Assembly: GCF_000423765.1 (NCBI RefSeq)
Contig: NZ_AUIP01000001.1
Location: forward strand, 186,001 to 250,000
Length of the DNA stretch: 64,000 nucleotides
Direction: 5' to 3'
Source: Streptococcus porci DSM 23759
Lineage (GTDB): Bacteria; Bacillota; Bacilli; Lactobacillales; Streptococcaceae
Shown: positions 17,108 to 25,676 of the stretch, one piece after another
How the letters are laid out: each line of letters opens with the position of its first letter
Numbering within the stretch: the first letter of the stretch is position 1
The notes under the pieces: generated by a model
Seen by the model: only the letters and a program-made list of their open reading frames with translations
Databases searched by the model: none
What the model was told of the DNA's origin: nothing
Translations under genes and position numbers: made by a program

Positions 17108-18667
17108 ATGGCATTTGAATCTTTAACCCAACGCTTGCAGGGCGTTTTTAAAAATCTGCGTCGTAAAGGAAAACTTTCTGAAAAGGAAGTTCAGGAAGTC
17201 ACAAAGGAAATTCGTCTGGCTCTCCTAGAGGCCGATGTCGCCCTTCCGGTTGTTAAAACCTTCATCAAACGCGTACGTGAGCGTGCCATTGGTCATGAAA
17301 TTATCGATACCCTAGACGCCTCTCAGCAAATCATCAAAATCGTCAATGAAGAATTGACAGAAATATTGGGTTCTGAGACAGCGGAAATCATCAAATCACC
17401 TAAAATACCTACTATCATCATGATGGTTGGTCTTCAGGGGGCGGGTAAGACAACCTTTGCTGGCAAATTAGCTAACAAGCTCATAAAGGAAGAGAATGCC
17501 CGACCTCTTATGATTGCGGCTGATATTTATCGTCCAGCAGCTATCGATCAACTCAAAACTCTAGGGGGTCAAATTGGCGTTCCAGTCTTTGACATGAGGT
17601 CAGAAGTTCCAGCGACCGAAATCGTTCGTCAAGGTTTGGAAAAAGCTCGCGCAGATCACAATGATTACGTCTTGATTGATACAGCAGGGCGTCTTCAAAT
17701 CGATGAAAAACTCATGCAGGAGCTTCGCGATGTCAAGGCTCTAGCGCAACCAAATGAAATTCTCTTAGTCGTTGACTCCATGATTGGTCAAGAAGCGGCC
17801 AACGTTGCCCGAGAATTTAACGAACAGTTGGAAGTGACAGGGGTCATTCTGACCAAGATTGATGGTGACACCCGTGGTGGTGCTGCCCTATCAATTCGTG
17901 AAATCACTGGTAAACCGATTAAATTCACTGGTACTGGTGAAAAAATCACGGACATTGAAACTTTCCACCCAGATCGTATGGCGTCACGCATTTTGGGAAT
18001 GGGGGATCTCTTGACTCTGATTGAGAAAGCCTCTCAGGAGTATGATGAGAAAAAATCATTGGAACTAGCTGAAAAAATGCGTGAGAACACCTTTGATTTC
18101 AATGATTTCATCGATCAATTGGATCAAGTGCAGAGCATGGGACCTATGGAAGACCTTCTTAAAATGTTACCTGGTATGGCCGGTAACCCAGCACTAGCAA
18201 ATTTGAAAGTAGATCAAAAGGAAATTGCTCGCAAACGTGCTATCGTGTCCTCCATGACACCTGCCGAGCGTGAAAATCCAGACCTTTTGACACCTAGTCG
18301 TCGGCGTCGCATTGCTAATGGTTCTGGAAATAGTTTTGTAGAAGTCAATAAATTTATCAAAGATTTTAACCAAGCGAAATCCATGATGCAAGGTGTTATG
18401 TCAGGTGATATGAACGCTATGATGAAACAAATGGGTATCAATCCAAATAATCTCCCTAAAAACATGCCAAATATGCCCGCTGGCATGCCTGATTTAAATG
18501 GCATGGACATGTCTGCGCTTGAAGGGATGATGGGCGGTTCAGGTATGCCTGACATGTCACAGATGTTTGGTGGCGGACTGAAAGGTAAGATTGGAGAATT
18601 TGCCATGAAATCTGCTATGAAACGTCAAGTAAACAAGATGAAAAAAGCTAAGAAAAAGCGCAAATAG
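17108..18667 (+). CDS. ffh: Signal recognition particle protein Ffh
   Basis: GTPase that binds 4.5S/6S RNA and signal sequences for co-translational targeting to FtsY. 519 aa: helical N domain (1-90), G domain with GLQGAGKTT, DTAGR and TKIDGD motifs, and a methionine-rich M domain (about 300-480) with the RNA-binding SGSG-type loop (RRRRIANGSG). The C-terminus is rich in Met/Gly/Pro then Lys. The 95 bases from ylxM contain no good Shine-Dalgarno just before ATG 17108. Terminator follows. Confidence 0.98.
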   Translation: MAFESLTQRLQGVFKNLRRKGKLSEKEVQEVTKEIRLALLEADVALPVVKTFIKRVRERAIGHEIIDTLDASQQIIKIVNEELTEILGSETAEIIKSPKIPTIIMMVGLQGAGKTTFAGKLANKLIKEENARPLMIAADIYRPAAIDQLKTLGGQIGVPVFDMRSEVPATEIVRQGLEKARADHNDYVLIDTAGRLQIDEKLMQELRDVKALAQPNEILLVVDSMIGQEAANVAREFNEQLEVTGVILTKIDGDTRGGAALSIREITGKPIKFTGTGEKITDIETFHPDRMASRILGMGDLLTLIEKASQEYDEKKSLELAEKMRENTFDFNDFIDQLDQVQSMGPMEDLLKMLPGMAGNPALANLKVDQKEIARKRAIVSSMTPAERENPDLLTPSRRRRIANGSGNSFVEVNKFIKDFNQAKSMMQGVMSGDMNAMMKQMGINPNNLPKNMPNMPAGMPDLNGMDMSALEGMMGGSGMPDMSQMFGGGLKGKIGEFAMKSAMKRQVNKMKKAKKKRK

Positions 18668-18671
18668 TTTT

Positions 18672-18707
18672 AAAAAAGTTACATAGATTTATTTATGTAA
18701 CTTTTTA
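18672..18707 (+). terminator. Terminator of ffh
   Basis: AAAAAGTTACATA / TATGTAACTTTTT hairpin with T tail. Confidence 0.9.
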
Positions 18708-18786
18708 GCTTTTTTTGATTGAATTTCCCTTTTGATGGAAATTTCAAATAATTTCCGCTATAATAGAAATCACTGGAGGTGAGTTC

Positions 18787-19449
18787 ATGTATCTAGCTCT
18801 CATTGGTGATTTAGTTTCATCAAGGAATATACAAAATCGGCAACAGATTCAGAAGCAGCTTTTGCAACTGATGGATGAGATTAATCAGCGCTATAAAGAA
18901 GTGATTATCTCACCGTTTACAGTGACTACAGGAGATGAATTTCAAGCCTTGCTAAAGATCGATGCCAAAATTTTTCAGCTCATTGATGATATTAGTTTAA
19001 GTTTCCTTCCCTATGTTATCCGTTTTGGTGTAGGAAGTGGCCAAATGCTAACTGATATCAATCTCCAGCAGAGTATCGGATCCGATGGACCGGCTTTCTG
19101 GAATGCACGAAAAGCGATTAATCTTATCCATCAAAGAAATGATTATGGAGCGACGCAGATAGCTTTCTGTTTAGGAGATGAGGAGGCTTCAAAGCAACTC
19201 AATGCTCTGACAGCAGCTTGCGAATTCATCAAATCGCGGTGGACTGATAACCAAACAGAGATATTAAAAACATTATTAACAATGAACCTTTACCAGGAAG
19301 AATTTGAAAATAAGATGATTGCCCATATAATGAAAATTAGCCCGAGTGCCTTTAATAAGCGTTTGAAGGCTAGTGGTCTTAAAATTTATTTACGCAACAA
19401 AGAATTTTCAGGGCAACTCTTCCTAGAAGCAGTAAAAGAGGAGAAATAA
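18787..19449 (+). CDS. satD: SatD-family protein
   Basis: 220-aa cytoplasmic protein matching SatD of the S. mutans secretion-and-acid-tolerance region (ylxM-ffh-satC-satD-satE). It starts MYLALIGDLVSSR and contains VTTGDEFQALL and RFGVGSGQ segments, reminiscent of a nucleotide cyclase-like fold; the C-terminus has a helix-turn-helix-like KISPSAFNKRLKASGL. TATAAT at 18759-18764 and GGAGGTGA before the ATG support expression. Biochemical function not established. Confidence 0.88.
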   Translation: MYLALIGDLVSSRNIQNRQQIQKQLLQLMDEINQRYKEVIISPFTVTTGDEFQALLKIDAKIFQLIDDISLSFLPYVIRFGVGSGQMLTDINLQQSIGSDGPAFWNARKAINLIHQRNDYGATQIAFCLGDEEASKQLNALTAACEFIKSRWTDNQTEILKTLLTMNLYQEEFENKMIAHIMKISPSAFNKRLKASGLKIYLRNKEFSGQLFLEAVKEEK

Positions 19450-19450
19450 C

Positions 19451-20208
19451 ATGACTGAACTGAACAATTTTGCGCCATATGATCTATCTCTGTCTTCCTT
19501 TCTTTCAATTATCCTCTGGCCCTAGCCCTGATTTGCCATTTTGTGGGCGATTTTCATCTTCAAAGTCAAAGGCTAGCAGATCAAAAGAGAACACAGTGGA
19601 AAGCATTAGTGATTCATGTGTTCCTAGTGGGCTTGCCGTTATTGATGACCTACCTGATGCTAGGGTTAAAACCTGAACTGGGCTTGTATTTTTTGAAAAT
19701 TTGGTTGCTTCATGCCGCGATTGACTACACTAAATATTTTTTTAATAAAAAGGGGTACATAAAGAAAACTTGGGAAAAATATGTTTTTCTAGGAGATCAA
19801 CTTCTCCATCTCCTGGCGATTTACTACCTGTATGATCAGGGTTTGGTGGAAGTGATACAGTCAGACATTCACGTTTATCCTATCCTCAATGTCATTCTCT
19901 TTTTAACGCTAATCAGTAAGCCAGTCAATATTATTTTCAAGCTCTTTTTCAGTAAATACCAACCTGATGAAGGAGGTATAGCAACAAAGGCTGGTGCAGG
20001 GGCTTTAATTGGTCAGTTAGAACGATTGGTTATGGGGATATTCCTTATCTGGGGGCAGTATGCCGCTATAGGATTAGTATTTACAGCAAAATCGATAGCG
20101 CGTTTTGATCGTATTTCCAAAGATCAAATTTTTGCTGAATATTATTTGATTGGATCTTTATTCAGCATTATTAGTGTTCTTGTGTTGTATGCTTTACTGA
20201 TTTTATAA
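19451..20208 (+). pseudogene. satE: SatE/DUF3307 membrane protein gene with a frameshift
   Basis: ATG 19451 has GAGGAG upstream and encodes MTELNNFAPYDLSLSS, but the frame hits a stop at about 19525. The next frame continues the family: NYPLALALICHFVGDFHLQS onward to 20208, with several membrane helices. One base is missing near 19506-19510 (TTTCAATT where TTTCAAATT would restore the frame). A product could only start at GTG 19543, losing the first helix. DUF3307 proteins are multi-span membrane proteins next to SatD. Recent inactivation or a sequencing error. Confidence 0.75.
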
Positions 20209-20209
20209 A

Positions 20210-20244
20210 AATAATCCCTTGGAGAAAATTTCCAAGGGATTATT
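20210..20244. terminator. Bidirectional terminator between satE and the eetB-like gene
   Basis: AATAATCCCTTGGA / TCCAAGGGATTATT, 14-base arms and a 7-base loop, with A/T-rich flanks on both sides for the two convergent genes. Confidence 0.85.
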
Positions 20245-20782
20245 TGATATGCCAGCCATCTGGTAAATCCTCTTGGAATTCTTGCAGGGGCTTTATTTTT
20301 TGCAACAGGTAATTTCCTGTCAATCCGACAAAGAAACCTGATAGGATACCACTAAAGGATAAGATGGGAAGGTAATTCAGAACCAGCCAGGATTGACCTA
20401 TAAGAGCAAAAACAATAAGCTGGCCAACGTTATGCATAACTCCACCCATGACAGAGATGCCAATTACACTGACGCGTTTAGGCCCTAGCTGTTTCAGTAC
20501 TAACATCATACCGTAGCTCAGCCATGTTCCTACAAATCCATAAAGAAATGTCGAAAAGGATCCAGCTAGAAAAGTTGAAATACCTAGTCGGAGGAGGACA
20601 ACTTTGAGACTATCCTTAGGCGGAAGCGTAAAAATAGCGACAATACTGACCAGATTTCCAAGTCCTAGCTTTGCGCCTGGAGCAAAGGGAAAAGGAGTTG
20701 GTAAAAAACGTTCAAAAAATGAAATAATGACAGCCTGGGCTGCCAGCATGGTCATAAAGACCAATTTACGATGGGAAACCAT
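20240..20782 (-). CDS. eetB: EetB-like membrane protein (Gx transporter / HepPP synthase component I family)
   Basis: 180-aa multi-span membrane protein, about six helices. Family signatures: PFPFAPGAKLGLGNLVSI and GGVMHNVGQL. Often annotated heptaprenyl diphosphate synthase component I or Gx transporter; in Listeria and Enterococcus EET loci the equivalent gene is called eetB. It lies next to ndh2 and is divergent from it. There is no ribosome site; the -10 (TAAAAT, 20789-20794 minus) ends 6 bases before the ATG, so the mRNA is probably leaderless. Assignment rests on sequence motifs and neighbourhood. Confidence 0.8.
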   Translation of the reverse strand: MVSHRKLVFMTMLAAQAVIISFFERFLPTPFPFAPGAKLGLGNLVSIVAIFTLPPKDSLKVVLLRLGISTFLAGSFSTFLYGFVGTWLSYGMMLVLKQLGPKRVSVIGISVMGGVMHNVGQLIVFALIGQSWLVLNYLPILSFSGILSGFFVGLTGNYLLQKIKPLQEFQEDLPDGWHIK

Positions 20783-20788
20783 AAGACT

Positions 20789-20797
20789 ATTTTATCA
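20789..20797 (-). promoter_or_regulatory. Extended -10 of the eetB-like gene
   Basis: Minus strand TGATAAAAT (TG-n-TAAAAT), 6 bases from the start codon; no -35 seen. Confidence 0.55.
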
Positions 20798-20824
20798 CAA
20801 ATTAGTGAAAAATTCTAAATATGA

Positions 20825-20853
20825 TTGAAAAAATCAAACTATTTTGTTAGAAT
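20825..20853 (+). promoter_or_regulatory. Promoter of ndh2
   Basis: TTGAAA, 17-base spacer, TAGAAT. Confidence 0.65.
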
Positions 20854-20909
20854 AATAGCGATTACAGATGCTTTTATATATTTGTAACTTATCTAAAGGA
20901 GATGTCGAA

Positions 20910-22811
20910 ATGACGAAGAATATCGTTATCGTCGGAGCTGGTTATGCTGGTGTCACAGCAGCTCGTTCGTTGGCGAAAACATTTAAGAAAAACGATGAAG
21001 TGACTATCACTCTTATTGACAAGAACTCTTTCCATACTTATATGACTGAGTTACATGAAGTTGCAGCAGGTCGTGTTGAGCCTGAAGCAATCAAGTACGA
21101 CCTTCAGCGAATTTTCAAAAAATACCCTAAAGTTGATTTGGTTACTGATAAAGTTGTTAGCATCGATTATGACAAAAAAGAAGTTGTGGCTGAGCATCAA
21201 GTTTTACCATTTGACTATCTTTTGCTTGCTATGGGTGGTGAAGCCAATGACTTCGGTATCCAAGGCGTTAAAGAACATGGCTTCAGCCTATGGTCAATTG
21301 AGGCTGCTGAAAAACTTCATGATCATATCGTTGACGCATGCTACCGTGCTATGCGTGAACATGATGAGGCTAAGCGTCGTGCTCTCCTTACCTTTACAGT
21401 CATCGGTGCTGGTTTCACAGGAATTGAGATGGTCGGTGAGCTGATTGATTGGGTTCCCATTTTGGCTAAACAATTCAAACTTGATCCGAAAGAGTTTTCG
21501 CTTAAGGTTGTTGAGGCTATGCCAAAAATCCTTAATATGGTGACCGATCGTGAACAAGTAAAAGCGACAAAATACCTTGAAAAACATGGTGTAGAGCTAG
21601 TTCTTAACGATGGCGTTACTAGTGTGACAGAAAAAACGTTACATTTGTCATCAGGACGTACAATCCCGACCTACACGTCAATCTGGACAGCTGGTGTACA
21701 AGCGACAACAGATGCTAGTAACTTTGATATTGAAAAAGCTCGCGCTGGACGCCTAATTGCCAACGAATACATGGAAGCTAAAGGCAAGGAAAATGTGTAC
21801 GTAGCTGGTGATTTGGTTTACTTTGAAGAGTCAGAAGGTCGCCCAACACCCCAAATTGTTCAAGCCGCTGAGCAAACTGGGGACACAGCAGCAGTGAATA
21901 TTGCAGCTGCCATTAAAGGTGGCGAGAAGCGTGCTTATAAAGGTAAGTACGATGGCTTTATGGTCTCAATCGGTGCCAAATACACGGTTGCTTATGTTTA
22001 TGATAAATACCATGTTTCAGGCTTTATCGCAAGCGCCATGAAGCACTTCACAAACTTGCTTTACTTCTTCACAATCAGCTCATTCTTCAACATTGGTGCT
22101 TATCTCCGTCATGAATTTTTTGATGTCAGGGACGGCCGTAACATGTTTGGTAGCCACACATCAAGTAAAGGAAACCGTATGTGGCTAGTTCCGCTCCGTG
22201 TTTTTTATGGGTCTGTTTGGCTCTATGAGGGAATTAAAAAAGCCCTTGGTCTCTTTGGAACCAACTCTTGGTTTGGTGATAAAGTTGTCTTTCCGTTCCC
22301 TTGGTTGCAACAGGCTGCAGAAGCGACTTCAGGTGCCTCTGAAGCAGCTACTGAAACTGTTTCAGCTGCCTCAGGCGCAGCAGAAGCAACTACTGAAGCC
22401 GCTCATCAAGTCTTCAGCTTGAGTTATGCATACGGTGAGGAACCAATGCAAGTTTTGAAAGATATGCCAGACTGGTTTGAAGCGATTATGAAATTCATGC
22501 TCCCTAACCAAGATGTGGCACTCTTTATGCAAAAATTTATGACTGTCCTTGAGATTGCTATTGGTCTTGCCCTTATCGCTGGTGCCTTCGTTTGGTTAGT
22601 TAGCGCTGTTACAGCAGCTTTCGTTGTCATGTTCAGCTTATCTGGTATGTTCTACTGGGTAAATATCTGGTTTATTCCAGTCGCTATCGCTCTCATGGCT
22701 GGTGCTGGTCGCAGCTTTGGTTTGGATTACTGGATTCAACCTTGGATTGGTAGGTTCCTTGATAAGTGGATTTATGGAACTCCAAGGCATATCTATCGAA
22801 AAAAATCCTAA
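20910..22811 (+). CDS. ndh2: Type II NADH dehydrogenase with C-terminal membrane extension (EET type)
   Basis: 633-aa membrane-associated flavoprotein that would pass electrons from NADH to a quinone. FAD fold GAGYAGVTAARSL at the N-terminus; NADH fold VIGAGFTGIEMVGEL near residue 165; VAGDLVYF late FAD motif. After about residue 400 comes an extra membrane region with several helices, interrupted by an Ala/Thr/Glu-rich repeat stretch (about 480-510). This tail distinguishes EET-locus Ndh2 from ordinary NDH-2 (about 400 aa). AAAGGAG precedes ATG 20910, which I prefer to the upstream ATG 20868. Neighbours: quinone prenylation and flavinylation genes. Confidence 0.92.
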   Translation: MTKNIVIVGAGYAGVTAARSLAKTFKKNDEVTITLIDKNSFHTYMTELHEVAAGRVEPEAIKYDLQRIFKKYPKVDLVTDKVVSIDYDKKEVVAEHQVLPFDYLLLAMGGEANDFGIQGVKEHGFSLWSIEAAEKLHDHIVDACYRAMREHDEAKRRALLTFTVIGAGFTGIEMVGELIDWVPILAKQFKLDPKEFSLKVVEAMPKILNMVTDREQVKATKYLEKHGVELVLNDGVTSVTEKTLHLSSGRTIPTYTSIWTAGVQATTDASNFDIEKARAGRLIANEYMEAKGKENVYVAGDLVYFEESEGRPTPQIVQAAEQTGDTAAVNIAAAIKGGEKRAYKGKYDGFMVSIGAKYTVAYVYDKYHVSGFIASAMKHFTNLLYFFTISSFFNIGAYLRHEFFDVRDGRNMFGSHTSSKGNRMWLVPLRVFYGSVWLYEGIKKALGLFGTNSWFGDKVVFPFPWLQQAAEATSGASEAATETVSAASGAAEATTEAAHQVFSLSYAYGEEPMQVLKDMPDWFEAIMKFMLPNQDVALFMQKFMTVLEIAIGLALIAGAFVWLVSAVTAAFVVMFSLSGMFYWVNIWFIPVAIALMAGAGRSFGLDYWIQPWIGRFLDKWIYGTPRHIYRKKS

Positions 22812-22837
22812 AGAACGACACATTTTAGAAGCATTCA

Positions 22838-22886
22838 TGCTATAATTGACAGAGTTACTTCTTACTATGTAGAGGTAACTCTGTTT
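22838..22886 (+). promoter_or_regulatory. Promoter-like element followed by hairpin, between ndh2 and dmkB
   Basis: TGCTATAAT (22838-22846, extended -10) is followed at 22851-22886 by AGAGTTACTTC / GAGGTAACTCT (10 of 11 pairs) and GTTTT. The hairpin may terminate ndh2, or sit at the very 5' end of the dmkB transcript. Confidence 0.55.
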
Positions 22887-22961
22887 TCATACTGAAACCA
22901 AAAAGTAATAACTTTATCTGACAGACAGATTTTATAACCTAATAGTAGCAAAGGAGTTTAG

Positions 22962-23954
22962 GTGGTACATCATATTTGGGAACCCTATCCCCATATTCAA
23001 AAAAATCTTAACCGTGTCAAAGAAATCATGATTTCAGAGATGACCGTTATTCATCCTGATGTAAAAGCAAAGATTCTAGACTACATCAACGCTCCAGGGA
23101 AGTATGTCCGAGCTGGTCTTTGTTTGTTATTTTCAGCAGATAGTGAAGGAAATATCCCTGAGGGTAAGCTCTATCTAGCAGCTTATATCGAGTTGCTTCA
23201 TCTTGCGACTCTTCTTCATGATGATGTCATTGATGAGGCAAATAGCCGTCGTGGAATCATGGTTATCAATAAAAGCCATTCGAACCGCATTGCCATCTAT
23301 GCAGGGGACTACCTCCTTGTCTATGCTAATCGTTTGGGTGTTAAAGGTGCGGAGCTTTTGGAAGTAACTCAGAAAGATGTTCAAATCACTAATCGCAATC
23401 TCTTGGAGCGTATTTTGGCTGGTGAATTGTCTCAGTTGATGAATCAATTTCGTTCCGACATGACTATGAAGGACTACCTGAAACAGATTAAAGGGAAGAC
23501 CGCTTTTCTCTTCGCTCTGGCTTGTCAGATCGGTGATTGGCGACCAAATATGAGTAGAAGAAGAAGTCACATCGCTTTTCAACTAGGACAGCATATCGGC
23601 ATGGCTTTTCAAATTTCAGATGATTTGATTGATTACCGGATTTCTCAGGATAATTCTGGCAAACCTCGCATGCAGGATATCCAAAACGGCATTTATACAG
23701 CACCATATCTTTTTGCGCAACACCTTTCCAAAGACTTTCAAAATCAACTGAAGACCCTCAATCTCAGAGAACTTGGAGAGGATGATTTAGTAAAACTTTA
23801 TGACTTGATGAACAAAGCAGGCGCTTTCGAGAAGACAGAGGAACTTGTTGACGCTTTTTTGAAAAAAGCCTTTGCTAGCTTAGATAAAATGGCTATCACA
23901 GAAACTGACACGATAAAACATTTCTTAGCTCAGTTGATGGATAGACAGTTCTAA
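22962..23954 (+). CDS. dmkB: Polyprenyl diphosphate synthase (DmkB-like)
   Basis: 330-aa trans-polyprenyl synthase. The first Asp-rich motif is LLHDDVIDEANSRRG and the second is QISDDLIDYR, both with the catalytic Mg-binding aspartates. Makes the long isoprenoid tail, presumably for a demethylmenaquinone. GTG start 22962 with AAGGAG upstream. It lies between ndh2 and the FMN-binding lipoprotein gene, matching dmkB in EET loci. Chain length cannot be told from the sequence. Confidence 0.88.
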   Translation: MVHHIWEPYPHIQKNLNRVKEIMISEMTVIHPDVKAKILDYINAPGKYVRAGLCLLFSADSEGNIPEGKLYLAAYIELLHLATLLHDDVIDEANSRRGIMVINKSHSNRIAIYAGDYLLVYANRLGVKGAELLEVTQKDVQITNRNLLERILAGELSQLMNQFRSDMTMKDYLKQIKGKTAFLFALACQIGDWRPNMSRRRSHIAFQLGQHIGMAFQISDDLIDYRISQDNSGKPRMQDIQNGIYTAPYLFAQHLSKDFQNQLKTLNLRELGEDDLVKLYDLMNKAGAFEKTEELVDAFLKKAFASLDKMAITETDTIKHFLAQLMDRQF

Positions 23955-24005
23955 TCAAATTGTTTGATGTTTTTATAATAATATTTCAAATGTCCGATAT
24001 AGGCT

Positions 24006-24020
24006 AGACAGCGCTTGCAT
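24006..24020 (-). promoter_or_regulatory. CcpA-binding (cre) site on the promoter of the FMN lipoprotein gene
   Basis: The minus strand reads ATGCAAGCGCTGTCT, matching all fixed positions of the cre consensus WTGNAANCGNWNNCW. It overlaps the -35-like TTGCAT (24015-24020) upstream of an extended -10 (TGTTACAAT). Binding by CcpA there would repress. Confidence 0.75.
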
Positions 24021-24065
24021 TTTATGTTACAATTACCACTATAAAGAAGGAAGGAATTTTTCAAA

Positions 24066-24557
24066 ATGAAAAAGAAAATTGTTTTAGCATCTATGCTATT
24101 TGCTTCAGTTTTGACATTAGCTGCATGTGGTAACTCATCAGAAAAAGAAACAACTACAGAAGCTACAAAAGTTGAACAAACAACTACAGCTGCAGCAACA
24201 GAGCTTAAAGATGGTACTTACAGAGCAGAAACAGACTTTGATGAACGTGGTTGGAAAGCTGTACACACAATCACTGTTTCAGGTGGTAAAGTCACTGAGT
24301 CTACTTTCGATTATGAAAACAAAGATGGTGCTTTAAAATCTGAAGATGAAGAGTACAACAAAAATATGGAAGCAAAATCTGGCATCTCATCAAAAGATGC
24401 AACTGATAAATTGGATGCTGAGTTCCTTGAAGCACAATCAGCAGATATTGAGGTTGTATCAGGTGCAACTCATACTTCTGAAAACTTCAAGAAAACCGCA
24501 GAAGCTCTTTTGAAAGCTGCAGCAGAAGGTAATACTGAAACTATTCTTGTTAAATAA
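24066..24557 (+). CDS. pplA: FMN-binding surface lipoprotein (PplA-like, one FMN domain)
   Basis: 163-aa exported lipoprotein. Signal peptide with lipobox LTLAACGN (Cys ~21), a Thr/Glu-rich linker, then one FMN-binding domain with the flavinylation motif SGATHTS, where ApbE links FMN to Thr. Listeria PplA has two such domains; this is a one-domain version. It would relay electrons from the membrane quinone pool to extracellular acceptors. Strong AAGGAAGG ribosome site; terminator follows. Next gene is the flavin transferase. Confidence 0.88.
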   Translation: MKKKIVLASMLFASVLTLAACGNSSEKETTTEATKVEQTTTAAATELKDGTYRAETDFDERGWKAVHTITVSGGKVTESTFDYENKDGALKSEDEEYNKNMEAKSGISSKDATDKLDAEFLEAQSADIEVVSGATHTSENFKKTAEALLKAAAEGNTETILVK

Positions 24558-24574
24558 GTGTTATGCCACTAACC

Positions 24575-24603
24575 AAGTACCTCTTGCGAGAGAGGTACTT
24601 TTT
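24575..24603 (+). terminator. Terminator or attenuator between pplA and fmnB
   Basis: AAGTACCTCT / AGAGGTACTT hairpin with TTT tail; fmnB has no separate obvious promoter, so partial read-through is likely. Confidence 0.8.
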
Positions 24604-24620
24604 GCATTAAGGAAAGGAAC

Positions 24621-25676
24621 ATGAAAAATTATTTTCTCAAGTTGCTGATACTGGCTTTCGTCATACTTTTGCCCTTATCAGCTTGTCGTTCTGAAAAAAA
24701 AGCAGAGCTGGAAGTTATTGATAAACCTGAAACACGAACAGAATCGTTACTTCATACGGTGGTTCAGCTCAGCATTTACCACGAAAATCAAGACAAAACG
24801 ATGGCTGATGCCATCGCCTATATCAAAGATATGGAAGCCCTTCTCTCAACGAATCTTGAGGGTTCCGATGTCTATAAAATCAACCATGCCGCTGGCAAAG
24901 AGGCTGTTAAGGTGCGTAAGGAAACCTTTGAAATCCTAGAAGCTGCTATTGGTATGTCCCAAAATAGTCAGGGCAAATTTGACGTCACTATAGGTGCTGT
25001 CAGCAATCTTTGGAAAATTGGTGATACAGACGCCAGAGTTCCAGCTCCCGAGGAAATCAGCGCTGCACTAGCTAATATTGATTATCGCAAGATTAAGCTA
25101 AATAAGGCAGAGCAGACCGTTTATATCGAGGAGGGAATGACTTTAGAACTTGGAGCCATCTCAAAAGGCTTTATAGCTGATGGAGTTAAGGATGTATTTG
25201 AAAAACATGGTGTGACCAGAGCCATTATCAATTTAGGTGGTAATGTTCTGGTTATGGGAACATCTCCCAAATCCCCAGATGGCTGGACAGTAGGTGTTCA
25301 AAACCCTGACGCCGTACGAGGAGAGACAGTTGGAGCGGTCAAGGTGATTGATAGCTCTGTGGTGACGTCAGGCATTTATGAACGCTACATTGAAGGCAAA
25401 GATGGTACCATTTATCACCATATTTTAGATCCAAAGACCGGTTATCCAGTCGAAAATAATATCTCTGGCGTAACGGTTTACACAAAAACTTCTCTTCAGG
25501 GCGATGAGTTGTCCACCAGCATCTTTTTATTAGGAATTGAAGAGGGTATGAAATTGGTAAATAAGACAGCAGAAGTAGAAGCTGTTTTCATTGATAAAGA
25601 CGGCGGAATTCACCTTAGCAAGGGATTGAAAAATAGATTTGAATTAAGAAATGAGGATTACCGCATTGTCGACTAA
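24621..25676 (+). CDS. fmnB: FAD:protein FMN transferase, lipoprotein (ApbE/FmnB)
   Basis: 351-aa exported lipoprotein (lipobox PLSACRS). ApbE motifs: SNLWKIGD, LGAISKGFIADGV, INLGGNVLVMG, and VVTSGIYERY with H-HILDPKTGYP. Transfers FMN from FAD to the Thr of SGAT motifs, here most likely of the preceding lipoprotein. AAAGGA precedes ATG 24621. The end overlaps the prenyltransferase gene by 26 bases. Confidence 0.95.
   Translation: MKNYFLKLLILAFVILLPLSACRSEKKAELEVIDKPETRTESLLHTVVQLSIYHENQDKTMADAIAYIKDMEALLSTNLEGSDVYKINHAAGKEAVKVRKETFEILEAAIGMSQNSQGKFDVTIGAVSNLWKIGDTDARVPAPEEISAALANIDYRKIKLNKAEQTVYIEEGMTLELGAISKGFIADGVKDVFEKHGVTRAIINLGGNVLVMGTSPKSPDGWTVGVQNPDAVRGETVGAVKVIDSSVVTSGIYERYIEGKDGTIYHHILDPKTGYPVENNISGVTVYTKTSLQGDELSTSIFLLGIEEGMKLVNKTAEVEAVFIDKDGGIHLSKGLKNRFELRNEDYRIVD

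Noticed and set aside
20868-20909. Upstream ATG for ndh2 adding 14 residues
   Set aside because: AAAGGAG sits just before ATG 20910 and the FAD-binding fold starts right after it.
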